Part shown: one piece after another, positions 8,271 through 16,295 of the stretch
How the letters are laid out: the number at the start of each line of letters is the position of its first letter
Numbering within the stretch: the first letter of the stretch is position 1
NCBI GenBank assembly: GCA_020342155.1
Contig: CP070842.1
Span: 1-57,278, forward strand
Direction: 5' to 3'
Origin: Dehalococcoidales bacterium
GTDB lineage: Bacteria > Chloroflexota > Dehalococcoidia > Dehalococcoidales > Fen-1064
DNA: 57,278 nucleotides
The notes under the pieces: generated by a model
Databases searched by the model: none
Seen by the model: the letters and a program-made list of their open reading frames with translations, nothing else
Told to the model about the DNA's origin: nothing
Program-made: the position numbers and the translations under genes

Positions 8271-8854
8271 AACCCTTCGCCGTGCTGATTCTGGCAGCCG
8301 GATTTTCCCACCGCATGGAGAAATTCAAGCCCCTGCTATCAATCGGCGGTGAAACATTTATTGACCGCCTGATTGCTACGTTTCTGGATAATGATGTCGA
8401 AGTTTACGTCGTGGTCGGTAATCAGGCCGAGGAGCTAAAGGCAGCTATCAAAGGCCAGAACGTCGTAGTTGTCGAAAACCCAGACTATTCCCTGGGTATG
8501 TTTACATCGGTCCAGGCCGGAGTGCGTGCTCTTTCGTCAGGATATGAAGCCTTTTTTGTCATGCCGGTGGATATCCCGCTGGTAAAGCCAGCCACTATCA
8601 CACGGCTCATGACTACCTTTGCGCAGCATTCGGGTAAAATCCTCTACCCGGTATCCCGTAGAAAACGCGGGCATCCACCCCTTATACCCATGAACCTGGC
8701 CCCGACTATTACAGGCTGGGTAAAAGACGGTAGTCTGAGAGATGTCCTGCATTCCTATGAGAGTCTTTCTCTAGAGGTCAGTGTGCCCGATAGAAATATT
8801 CTCCTTGATATCGACACGATTGATGATTACAAGTCACTCGTAGAGCGTTCTTAA
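8267..8854 (+). CDS. MocA/MobA-like molybdenum cofactor nucleotidyltransferase
   Basis: This 195-residue NTP-transferase has the glycine-rich signature L-A-A-G-x-S-x-R-M with K-P-L-L ten residues later, typical of the MobA/MocA/IspD-like fold. A metal-binding segment (M-P-V-D-I-P-L-V) follows near residue 97. Because it sits with xdhC and molybdenum-hydroxylase subunits, the likely reaction is CTP plus molybdopterin cofactor giving the cytosine dinucleotide form used by CoxL-type enzymes. GMP transfer cannot be excluded from sequence alone. It is the last gene of the operon and ends about 80 bp before a convergent gene. Confidence 0.85.
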   Translation: MKPFAVLILAAGFSHRMEKFKPLLSIGGETFIDRLIATFLDNDVEVYVVVGNQAEELKAAIKGQNVVVVENPDYSLGMFTSVQAGVRALSSGYEAFFVMPVDIPLVKPATITRLMTTFAQHSGKILYPVSRRKRGHPPLIPMNLAPTITGWVKDGSLRDVLHSYESLSLEVSVPDRNILLDIDTIDDYKSLVERS

Positions 8855-8933
8855 TGATATAAAGTACCAACGGAAGAGGAATGTTAGTCTTAGGATAGCT
8901 GAAGCTTTAATTAGGTTTTAATGCTAAATAACG

Positions 8934-9314
8934 TTACGCAAGGTTATTGTTAACTTCGTTTTCCCCGAGCCATTCTAATGCTTCATCAATGCTCTCAGTA
9001 GTCTTAATCGGTACACCTCTATTCCTGGCAACCGTTTCAACAAACCTTCGAGGGTCAAGGACGGGTTGCACAACAATGTAGGCCAAACGCAGTGCTGCTA
9101 CTTTCCTCGCTGCTGGCTCTCTCCTTAGTTCACGAGACAAGAATTCCCCAAATTTACACCTGTCCGTCGCGGATAGTTCACCCTCAACATCACGAGCATC
9201 AATGAGAACCTTTGATAGGCTATGTTTAAAAGCAGCATGGAATATTTTTATGTGACTTTCTTGTATGTCTTGAAATCCTTCGATGCGCCCATGTGGTTTT
9301 ACATATAGATACAT
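8934..9314 (-). CDS. SpoIIAA/STAS-like small protein
   Basis: The 126-residue soluble protein has the alternating strand/helix pattern of the SpoIIAA-like (STAS/SEC14-related) fold. V-L-I-D-A-R-D-V-E-G near residue 42 resembles the conserved strand and loop of that fold. R-L-A-Y-I-V near residue 79 and a C-terminal T-E-S-I-D-E-A-L-E-W-L helix also fit. Such proteins often bind lipids or act as small regulatory partners, but no anti-sigma partner is nearby. It converges on the molybdenum operon. I am fairly sure of the fold class and not of any function. Confidence 0.5.
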   Translation of the reverse strand: MYLYVKPHGRIEGFQDIQESHIKIFHAAFKHSLSKVLIDARDVEGELSATDRCKFGEFLSRELRREPAARKVAALRLAYIVVQPVLDPRRFVETVARNRGVPIKTTESIDEALEWLGENEVNNNLA

Positions 9315-9658
9315 ATGTCTTGGCTCAATATCTTGAGTTGTGCCCTAGCCTATTTATTCTCTCTACTACTACCCAATCATGCCTGCAAACTGACTTTATG
9401 TAATAGTAATATATTAAGAAATCACTGCTATATTCCCCTTGTTGTGATTGTCAATATATCGAAGGGTTGAATCTTACCTTACTAAGCGGGGTAAAGACAT
9501 TGATTGGGTAATGGAGGAGGGAGTATAATCAGTTACATCCGCGTAATGCATCTGGCTACAGGCTACCTGCTCTAGAAGCAATCGTAACGTTAAGGGAAAT
9601 GCTAGCTGAATTATATTTAGATTTGGACCAGAGCGCGGGGGTGTAGGGGCGTACAGTC
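9315..9658. other. Gene-free stretch with an IS3-type remnant and a possible promoter
   Basis: AT-rich intergenic DNA without an intact gene. The right half carries a transposase fragment (9512-9646). A possible promoter, TTGATT (9500-9505) and TATAAT (9524-9529) 18 bp apart, overlaps the fragment start and could drive the HPr-kinase-like gene at 9659. The element is weakly supported. Confidence 0.4.
9512..9646 (+). pseudogene. IS3-family transposase (OrfB) C-terminal remnant
   Basis: The frame reading W-R-R-E-Y-N-Q-L-H-P-R-N-A-S-G-Y-R-L-P-A to the TAG at 9644 matches the end of IS3-family integrase-core transposases, whose signature is W-R-x-x-Y-N-x-x-R-P-H-S-x-L-G-Y-x-x-P. Only about 44 codons remain. 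An in-frame TAA at 9509 precedes it, and no start, upstream catalytic DDE region or inverted repeat is visible. It is therefore a dead fragment marking an old insertion next to the following gene cluster. Confidence 0.65.
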
Positions 9659-10759
9659 ATGATTGAGGCATGGTATAATATCCATGACCTGGTTAAGGTT
9701 CACCTGTGTGTGGGGGAGTCGAACTCTGCTCGCGTCATTGATCCGCTCTTGGCATTCTTCAGAGTAGAGCCAATAGACCCCTCCCAGGTGAGCCTCGAGT
9801 TTCGTGATCCGATGAAACCTCCTGACTTTTCCGATGCCCTCCGTTTGGGGTTCTTGAATTATAGCCCCAGTAACAGTGAAATATGGGACAAAAGAAACTT
9901 ATTGAAGGTAGGTCCTGAAGGTAAAATCTCGGTATATTCTAATGATGGGGTGGATGAGTATGTTCTGACACTGTTGCTGATGATCCAGCTAGTGCGACGT
10001 GGCTTGGCGCTCTGCCATGCCTTGGGAATTGTGTCTGAGGGTAAAGCTATAGTCTTTCCAGCCTGGCATAACACAGGCAAGACAGGGTTGTTTGCCTATA
10101 TGCTCGACCGAGAGCGCACAGGGTTACTCGGAGATGACCAGGTGATTCTCTCGAAGCATGGAATTACATACAGTCTGCCGTACCCGGTAAAGATCGAGAG
10201 TTATCATGTGTCCAAAGGAGCGCCTGAAGTAAGCAGGGTAGTTAAAAGGAAACGCAATATCTCGGTCAGCAAGATATTAGGTTTCCTGTATGGTAAGTTC
10301 GCCAGCCGTGGGATATCCATTCTCTCCGCTATATCCCCCAGGCTTGTTCAGATAGTATATAGACTCTTTCCTAAGCGCTATGTGGCGCTTACAGTAAAAG
10401 AACTTGTTTCAGACGATAGAATGCCCAGTCAGGCTCCACTGGGAACAGTGATATCCTTGACACGGTACTCTGGGGACTCTCTTAAGATAGAGCTATGCAC
10501 TCCCAATGAGGTAGTCGCGGAGATGATAAGCATGTTGTACTGTAGCGAACTGTTTTCGCCATCTGTTCAGCGATTCATCCAATACTGGCAGTCTATGGCC
10601 GCCTTCGGTGCTATAGAGAGTTGGCAACAGCTGCTTAGTTCCCTCGAGCAAGTCCTGACAGAGGCACTGAAAGACGCAAACTGTTATCGCTTGAGTATAC
10701 CTGAAGACGTTGGGTTTACTGAACTCGGTGAGTTTCTGAGCGGTGTGGTAGGACAATGA
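9659..10759 (+). CDS. HPr-kinase-like P-loop protein
   Basis: The 366-residue protein contains a Walker A-like P-A-W-H-N-T-G-K-T near residue 134 and, about 20 residues later, L-L-G-D-D-Q-V-I-L. This spacing matches the P-loop and the D-D motif of HPr kinase-like proteins (compare P-G-x-S-G-A-G-K-S and S-D-D). These often occur beside peptide-modification or polysaccharide genes rather than with a phosphotransferase system. The remainder is not recognisable. No HPr or PTS gene is nearby. It faces the GNAT-like, FkbM and ligase genes convergently. The kinase fold is likely; the substrate is unknown. Confidence 0.6.
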   Translation: MIEAWYNIHDLVKVHLCVGESNSARVIDPLLAFFRVEPIDPSQVSLEFRDPMKPPDFSDALRLGFLNYSPSNSEIWDKRNLLKVGPEGKISVYSNDGVDEYVLTLLLMIQLVRRGLALCHALGIVSEGKAIVFPAWHNTGKTGLFAYMLDRERTGLLGDDQVILSKHGITYSLPYPVKIESYHVSKGAPEVSRVVKRKRNISVSKILGFLYGKFASRGISILSAISPRLVQIVYRLFPKRYVALTVKELVSDDRMPSQAPLGTVISLTRYSGDSLKIELCTPNEVVAEMISMLYCSELFSPSVQRFIQYWQSMAAFGAIESWQQLLSSLEQVLTEALKDANCYRLSIPEDVGFTELGEFLSGVVGQ

Positions 10760-10850
10760 GTCACACCTATCCGGATTAACATCTGTGCATACACCGCATT
10801 GAGGACTCTACTGTAATTACCTGTGATTCTGAGAAGCTAGTGATTTCTAA

Positions 10851-11510
10851 TTATTGGTGTTTCCTCATCGTGAAGAAGAGGAGTTTGAGCTCATGCATTT
10901 CCCCGAATTTCTGGAAACCTGATCTTTCTTCAGATTTCTGCATGGCTATATTGTCTTCTCTGACATAGCCTATCCACCGTTTGGCTCCACGGCTTCTGGC
11001 TATCTCGTACATGTCGGCTCCGGCGGCGGCCGCCAACCTGTAGCCACGATATTTTTCAAAGGTATAGGCATTTTCTCCGAGCACTTCATCCTCTTGGAGA
11101 ATAGGAAGTCTACCTCTGAAGCCTCGTTTACGGAGTTCATCGGGACGTGGAAATAGCATCCAGTGTATATGACATGGCTCTCCACTATCAGCAGCCTTAG
11201 CAATATAGCATTCATCAAAACCAGATTCATAGAACCATATTCTTTGTATCAGCTCATGGGTCGATTCCTTGCTTTCAAACCTTACCCGATTGAGAACATC
11301 ATCCATATCCTCTTTAGAAGCCAGTTGCAGTGTGTATTGTATTTTTGCCTCGACCTTGGTAATATCGGTATCCAGGTTCTTTACCATAGCGTAGTATGTT
11401 GTCCGGCTGTATATCTGGCGTTGTAGCTGATGAAGGAAGACTCTGAAGCCCCCTGTCCTGATCAGCAGAATTGCGAAACGAAATCTCCGTATTATACGTC
11501 TCAGAATCAT
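10851..11510 (-). CDS. GNAT-like acyltransferase family protein, copy 1
   Basis: This 219-residue protein starts with a basic, partly hydrophobic helix. A GNAT-like body follows: G-F-D-E-C-Y-I-A-K, C-H-I-H-W-M, E-D-E-V-L-G-E-N-A-Y-T-F-E, and R-G-Y-R-L-A-A-A-A at the acetyl-CoA pyrophosphate-loop position near residue 155. It is clearly related to the protein at 52925-53632, sharing G-F-x-x-C-Y-I, C-H-x-x-W and E-D-E-V-x-x-E-N-x-Y-T-F-E. It lies 40 bp downstream of an FkbM methyltransferase on the same strand. The other copy also adjoins an FkbM gene, so the two families probably act together. The acyl acceptor is unknown. Confidence 0.6.
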   Translation of the reverse strand: MILRRIIRRFRFAILLIRTGGFRVFLHQLQRQIYSRTTYYAMVKNLDTDITKVEAKIQYTLQLASKEDMDDVLNRVRFESKESTHELIQRIWFYESGFDECYIAKAADSGEPCHIHWMLFPRPDELRKRGFRGRLPILQEDEVLGENAYTFEKYRGYRLAAAAGADMYEIARSRGAKRWIGYVREDNIAMQKSEERSGFQKFGEMHELKLLFFTMRKHQ

Positions 11511-11550
11511 CGGTTTCCTCTGTTCAGCTGCTACCTAGATTTCACCCTTA

Positions 11551-12420
11551 CTACGCATGACTATCTCTTACGCACAACAGGTTTGTCGCCGAATAATTTT
11601 CACAGAAACGAATGATGCCAGCCTTGTCCGAGGGCCTTACCTCCCCGTGAATCTCATTCGCATAATATAGTTGAAATCCATTATCGGTAAAGAAATTCAG
11701 GAAATCCTCAGGTGATACACCGGCTCGCTCCAGAAGACTGGGGCGAAACTCAGCCACTATTTTCAACTCTCCGCCTTTTTTAACCAGGCCGGCCATTCCC
11801 CGCAGGGCTGCCAGTTCGGCTCCCTCGATATCGAGTTTGATGAAGTCGACAGCTCCGTCGTAGCTTGTTGCTAGAAAATCATCAATAGCTATTGTATCCA
11901 CCTCGAGACTTCCACTGGATTCATGGATGTCGTATATTGAAGACCAACGCATGTTGGCGTCTTTTTCCAGAAATAGCCGGACCTTCCCCGAAGTGTCTGA
12001 GACTGCTTTTGGTACAAGGACGACGTTTTCATAGCCATTAGCTTCAACGTTCTTCCTGAGGATATCAAAGGCACTCGGATTAGGCTCAAAAGCAAACACT
12101 TTACCTTCGTTCCCGACCAAACTGGCAGCTATCAGGGTAAAGTATCCGATGTTTGCTCCGATATCCAGCATAATATTGCCTTTTCGAATGTTCTTACGAA
12201 ATATCTCAGTAGTCAGTGGTTCATGAACCCCTTTTACCGATAAACCCAGATTGTCCTCGGGATCCAAGAACATGCGGTGTCCGTGGACTCTGACTACCTT
12301 ATGTCTTAGCCGATGTGCCAGGTAATTATAGAAGACCCAGGCCAGGTGGGAGCGCCTGACTCTTGATCCCCCGGGAATGATACGTAGCAATCTATAGATG
12401 ACTCTCAAAATGTAGTGCAT
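11551..12420 (-). CDS. FkbM-family SAM-dependent methyltransferase, copy 1
   Basis: The 289-residue protein has a basic N-terminal region of about 75 residues and then the Rossmann methyltransferase domain. Motif I is M-L-D-I-G-A-N-I-G-Y-F-T near residue 84. It continues with V-F-A-F-E-P-N-P, and later F-I-K-L-D-I-E-G-A-E near residue 190, the hallmark of FkbM. Family members O-methylate sugars, polyketides or lipid-linked glycans. It is followed by the GNAT-like gene and preceded, 57 bp away, by an acyl-AMP ligase on the same strand, consistent with an operon. Its paralog is at 51864-52751. Confidence 0.88.
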   Translation of the reverse strand: MHYILRVIYRLLRIIPGGSRVRRSHLAWVFYNYLAHRLRHKVVRVHGHRMFLDPEDNLGLSVKGVHEPLTTEIFRKNIRKGNIMLDIGANIGYFTLIAASLVGNEGKVFAFEPNPSAFDILRKNVEANGYENVVLVPKAVSDTSGKVRLFLEKDANMRWSSIYDIHESSGSLEVDTIAIDDFLATSYDGAVDFIKLDIEGAELAALRGMAGLVKKGGELKIVAEFRPSLLERAGVSPEDFLNFFTDNGFQLYYANEIHGEVRPSDKAGIIRFCENYSATNLLCVRDSHA

Positions 12421-12477
12421 TAGTCCAGTGTTCCCAGTTACTCCTTGTACTATGTATATAAAGGCCCCATAAGAACA

Positions 12478-14136
12478 TCAAGTCCCAAGCAGTTGCGTCT
12501 TTCTCAGGCGCATTTCGATGTCATGCCGCAGAGCCTGCTTATCTGCTTTCCCAACCTTAGTCAGCGGCATGTCGTCAATAAATTCAATCCTCTCCGGTAA
12601 TTGCCGCACAGACGCTCTTTTACCTTTTAGGTAGTCGATGATGTCCTCGAAACTAAGCATACTCCCTGGTCTGAGTTGAATATATGCGCATATTCGCTCC
12701 CCCAGCAACTCATCGGGCATGCCGATTACAGCAACAGCCGCCACACCGTGGTGGTCACTGATGAGGGACTCAACCTCGGCAGGAAGAATATTCTCGCCAC
12801 CTCTTATGATGACGTCCTTAATTCTGCCAGCTATCCTGGCCGTCCCATCAGAATCTATTGTTATCAAATCACCGGTCCTGAAGAATCCATCGTCTGTAAA
12901 TGCTAATCGGTTAGCTTCAAGGTCATTGAAATAACCACTGAAGACACCGGGTCCCTTCACCAAGAGTTCTCCCGGTGTATCTGGTGGTAATTCATTCCCA
13001 TCCTGATCCACAATTTTGTGCATATCGTAAGGGCAAGTTGGCTTGCCAACTGAGTCGCAGATAGTATCGAGGTCATCATCTAACCTGGTCATGAAACTTA
13101 TGCCCTCGCTGCTTCCATAAGCATTAACGTACTTGCAGCCGAGATTGTGATGGACACTCCGGATCAGGTCAGGTGAGCTAAGTGAACCTCCGACATGCAG
13201 CTTGACTAAAGAGCTTAAGTCGTAGTTTCTGATGCTGTCGAAATCGGCAAGCTGCCTGGCCAGGGTTGGAACCATTGCCGCCGCAGTTATTCTCTCCTTC
13301 TGAATCGTACTACAGATATCCTCGGAGTTGGTCGAGTCCAGCATAATGATTTTACCGAAGGTAATAACTGCCCCACAGATTATTGTACTGAAGGTCATGT
13401 CATGCCCAACTGGAGTTACAGCCAACGAAACGTCATCAGTGCTCAGTTCCCAGGTTCTGGCTTTATACTCAACGTTACATAGATAGTCGTTATGCGTGCG
13501 TGGGACTATTTTTAGGACACCTGTGCTGCCCCCGGTCGTTGACATACGGGCAACCTCCATTGGGTCCGGTCTTCTACCAGCCAACTCAGGAAGGTTATCT
13601 TTGTTAATACGGGCATGCTTGAGCAGACCATTCAAGCTATGAAACCGCTTGTCTTCGCTGCGGACCAGAATGACATGGCGGAGTTGCGGGTTCTCTCTCA
13701 GAACACCGTCTATGATAGGTAGATAGTCTATCTTACGGTGTTCCCCAGGCAGTATCCAGGCTGTCGCTCCCGTTAGGCGGCAAACATGGTTAATTTCAAT
13801 CTGTGAATGTCTTGGGACGAGCAGGACAGGAATCGCCCCGATTTTCTGTAGAGCAAAGAACGAGTACACGAACTCACTCCAATTGGGTAGCTGCAGTAGA
13901 ACTCGTTCCTTCGGCTTAATGCCCAGTTCCATGAAACCGATGGCACACTTATCGGCCAGCTCTCTGACTTGAGAATAGGTGAGGCGTCTATCGCCGTCAA
14001 CCAGTGCCTCTTTCTCGGGGTGCATATCGGAAGCTTTATCAAGGATGTCACCAAAAGTGAACCCGGCCCACCACCTCAGTCTATCGTACTCTTGGGCATC
14101 TGCTTTGTTATAATCGGTGAATCCTTCTAAAGACAT
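12478..14136 (-). CDS. Acyl-AMP ligase / acyl-CoA synthetase (EntE-like)
   Basis: The 552-residue enzyme belongs to the ANL superfamily and should adenylate a carboxylic acid, then transfer it to CoA or a carrier. Core motifs are S-T-T-G-G-S-T-G-V-L-K (P-loop-like A3) near residue 197, Y-G-S-S-E-G (A5), and T-G-D-L (A7). G-R-I-K-D-V-I-I-R-G-G-E-N-I (A8) follows, with the catalytic lysine in P-L-T-K-V-G-K-A-D-K. The length and the R-G-G-E-N-I segment resemble 2,3-dihydroxybenzoate-AMP ligases and benzoate- or cyclohexanecarboxylate-CoA ligases. It is the first gene of the minus-strand set ligase-FkbM-GNAT. The acid substrate is unknown. Confidence 0.85.
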   Translation of the reverse strand: MSLEGFTDYNKADAQEYDRLRWWAGFTFGDILDKASDMHPEKEALVDGDRRLTYSQVRELADKCAIGFMELGIKPKERVLLQLPNWSEFVYSFFALQKIGAIPVLLVPRHSQIEINHVCRLTGATAWILPGEHRKIDYLPIIDGVLRENPQLRHVILVRSEDKRFHSLNGLLKHARINKDNLPELAGRRPDPMEVARMSTTGGSTGVLKIVPRTHNDYLCNVEYKARTWELSTDDVSLAVTPVGHDMTFSTIICGAVITFGKIIMLDSTNSEDICSTIQKERITAAAMVPTLARQLADFDSIRNYDLSSLVKLHVGGSLSSPDLIRSVHHNLGCKYVNAYGSSEGISFMTRLDDDLDTICDSVGKPTCPYDMHKIVDQDGNELPPDTPGELLVKGPGVFSGYFNDLEANRLAFTDDGFFRTGDLITIDSDGTARIAGRIKDVIIRGGENILPAEVESLISDHHGVAAVAVIGMPDELLGERICAYIQLRPGSMLSFEDIIDYLKGKRASVRQLPERIEFIDDMPLTKVGKADKQALRHDIEMRLRKTQLLGT

Positions 14137-14302
14137 GCTCTTCTGCTTTACGACCGGCTACGAGATTGATTGTTTGGTGCAGTCCTCCTTGCCGGTACAA
14201 AGCTACTTTGACAATCCATACTTTTTAACTAAATCGATTTACTGGTTGGTGGATTAGTACGATACCTGTATCCCATTTGGATTAGATACAGGAATATGCT
14301 GT

Positions 14303-14806
14303 CTAAGGTCCGCCGGGCGACCATTGAATCAGTTCGAACATCACACCGCTGGCTTTGCCGATATCATAATAGGCGAAGCCGCCACCGCCTTCAAACTTCC
14401 CGGTTACAATCGCATTAATCCCCATATCAGCCAGCTTCGTTACCCATTGGTCGATGTCATCTACTGAGAAAGCCAGGTGGCTAATACCCTCACCCCTGCT
14501 CTTCAGGAATCTCTCATGGAAGGACTCACCTGAAACAGGCTGTATGAGCTCAAACCACAGGTCTCCTATTTTGGCTACTCGTATTCTCATTACGAAATCG
14601 ACTGGTTTTCCGTATTCCATTCTATCGACAGCGACAGCGTCGACCCTCTTGAAGGGCCCAATACCCAGTGCCTGATAGTAGCCAACAGCTTTGTCCAGTT
14701 CGCTAACCACCACTCCGATATGGTCAATCTTTGAGAATGGCATGCCTCCCGTAATTGCTTCACCGTTGATTTGCATGGTGGTTGTTTTCCGCGAGTTCTT
14801 AACAGT
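14303..14806 (-). CDS. VOC (glyoxalase / methylmalonyl-CoA epimerase-like) superfamily protein
   Basis: Reading from ATG 14806 gives 167 residues. GGAG lies a few bases upstream, which makes it better than the ATG at 14851. The body has the paired beta-alpha-beta3 modules of the vicinal-oxygen-chelate fold. It opens with K-I-D-H-I-G-V-V-V, where H is the first metal ligand. A central F-E-L-I-Q segment carries the Glu, G-I-S-H-L-A-F carries the second His, and a terminal F-E-L-I-Q carries the last Glu. This H-E-H-E pattern and length suit methylmalonyl-CoA epimerase-like proteins. It stands 167 bp downstream of the ligase gene start. The exact substrate is uncertain. Confidence 0.8.
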   Translation of the reverse strand, partial: TVKNSRKTTTMQINGEAITGGMPFSKIDHIGVVVSELDKAVGYYQALGIGPFKRVDAVAVDRMEYGKPVDFVMRIRVAKIGDLWFELIQPVSGESFHERFLKSRGEGISHLAFSVDDIDQWVTKLADMGINAIVTGKFEGGGGFAYYDIGKASGVMFELIQWSPGGP

Positions 14807-15173
14807 CATTTCCGACTCCAATATGGTTTGTCTGGCATAACCACATTTCAACTTCAGATTGGGAGAATATACAGATGAACTTTCACCTGATCAATTGAGT
14901 TATGCGTTACGCCGTATTATCTTGTTAAAGTCTGTCTCCTTAAGTCAGAGATGTAGTAGGCAGTTGTTACCTTTTCCCACATTATGTGTCTTTTTTGTTA
15001 GAATTTAGTTGGAACGCAGTAAGGATATTGTTAGAATATCGGGCATATTGGAGATGGTCCAGGGTACCGGCGACTGGTGACCGAATAAAGACGACTAAGC
15101 CCTATACAGCTGCCAGGTGATAGTCTGATTGGTCGGAGTAATACTTACTCTAACTATGACGGTTGGGATTATT
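14807..15173. other. Gene-free intergenic stretch
   Basis: No ORF, RNA gene, strong hairpin or promoter pair is evident. It separates the start of the VOC gene from the end of aroE, both on the minus strand. Confidence 0.6.
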
Positions 15174-16052
15174 TTATTTTTCATCCCTGGTCAGCTCGCG
15201 AATCACCTCTTCCCTCATTAACCTGGCTGGTGCTTCGACCCCTGTCCACAACTCAAAGCCGAGCGTCCCCTGCCAGACGAGCAACTCCAGTCCGCTGATA
15301 ACTCTGGCGCCAGCTTGCTTTGCCTCCGTCAGTAGTCTTGTTTTCACTGGATGGTATATGGCGTCAAATACAACCAACGATGACTTGAGCTGGCTGGCAG
15401 CGACCAGAGTCTCGTTGATATTAGGTGTCATGCCTACGCTGGTAGCGTTAACCAGTATATCTGTTTCTTTTAACACACTGGCAAGGTTGCTATCAGTAAG
15501 CTCCAGGGCCTTTACCTCATATCGATAAGTCTCGGTTAAATTGCGTGCCAGTTCTTCTGCCCAATCGAGTTCCAGTCGACGGTTAAGGATGAACATGTGG
15601 ACGCCCTGTTCCGCGAGTGCAAAGGCAACTGACCGTCCAGCTCCTCCGGCACCCAGTACCGTTACCATTTTGCCCTCCGGCTCCACTCCGTCTTCGGCAA
15701 GGGCTCTCATAAAACCGGCGGCATCGAAATTATACCCCCGTAAGATACCATCGTTGTTTACGACAGTATTAACCGCACCTATTTTTTGGGCCAGGTCATC
15801 TACCTCGTCCAGGAACGGGATTATGGCTACCTTGTGCGGCATGGTAACATTCAATCCCCTTATGTTTAGAGCCCTCATACCTTCCACAGCCTGACGCAGG
15901 TCTTCCTTTCTGACCATGAAGGCGACATAGCAGAAATCCAGGCCCATATGCTCGAAGGCGGCATTGTGCATTGCGGGCGACATGGTATGGTCTATCGGGT
16001 CGCCGATTACTCCGCAGAGCTTTGTCCTTCCGGTTACGCTTCTTTTCATCAT
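15174..16052 (-). CDS. aroE: Shikimate dehydrogenase
   Basis: The 292-residue enzyme reduces 3-dehydroshikimate to shikimate with NADPH in the aromatic amino acid pathway. The substrate-binding start is G-V-I-G-D-P-I-D-H-T-M-S-P-A-M-H-N, with the S-x-S position reading T-M-S. The catalytic lysine lies in V-T-M-P-H-K near residue 70, and N-T-V-V-N and N-F-D-A-A-G follow. The nucleotide loop is G-A-G-G-A-G-R, and N-R-R marks the NADP preference. GGTGAGGT is directly before the paired ATGs at 16052 and 16049. The next feature upstream is tRNA-Asn. Other shikimate genes are not in the window. Confidence 0.93.
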   Translation of the reverse strand: MMKRSVTGRTKLCGVIGDPIDHTMSPAMHNAAFEHMGLDFCYVAFMVRKEDLRQAVEGMRALNIRGLNVTMPHKVAIIPFLDEVDDLAQKIGAVNTVVNNDGILRGYNFDAAGFMRALAEDGVEPEGKMVTVLGAGGAGRSVAFALAEQGVHMFILNRRLELDWAEELARNLTETYRYEVKALELTDSNLASVLKETDILVNATSVGMTPNINETLVAASQLKSSLVVFDAIYHPVKTRLLTEAKQAGARVISGLELLVWQGTLGFELWTGVEAPARLMREEVIRELTRDEK

Positions 16053-16131
16053 ACCTCACCAAGATATTGGTTTTTATCAGCTCTGTCAACCTCGAGCTTA
16101 ATCTCGGCTCTGGACTAACCGGCTTCAGCGC

Positions 16132-16206
16132 TCCCTGGTAGCTTAATGGTAGAGCGGGCGGCTGTTAACCGCCAGGCTGTAGGTCCGAGTCCTACCCGGG
16201 GAGCCA
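16132..16206 (+). tRNA. tRNA-Asn (GTT), with encoded CCA
   Basis: A full cloverleaf can be folded by eye. The acceptor stem pairs TCCCTGG with CCGGGGA (one G-T pair). The D arm is GCTT-AATGGTAG-AGC. The anticodon stem is GGCGG/CCGCC around the loop CTGTTAA, giving anticodon GTT. The variable loop is AGGCT, and the T arm is GTAGG-TCCGAGT-CCTAC. The discriminator G is followed by encoded CCA. Copies of its 3' third recur at 20316 and 33105, which suggests this gene served as an integration site. Confidence 0.95.
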
Positions 16207-16295
16207 GCCTCTTTCACATCTTTCCCCAGATTGTCACCACCAGTATCCATACGCATATTGTCCGATTAAGCGACGGGTGCTATAATCCGCAGCAA

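Noticed and set aside
16146-16295. Extended N-terminus of the PD-(D/E)xK-like protein
   Set aside because: The extra codons translate the tRNA-Asn itself and carry no start with a ribosome-binding site. ATG 16296 is more plausible.
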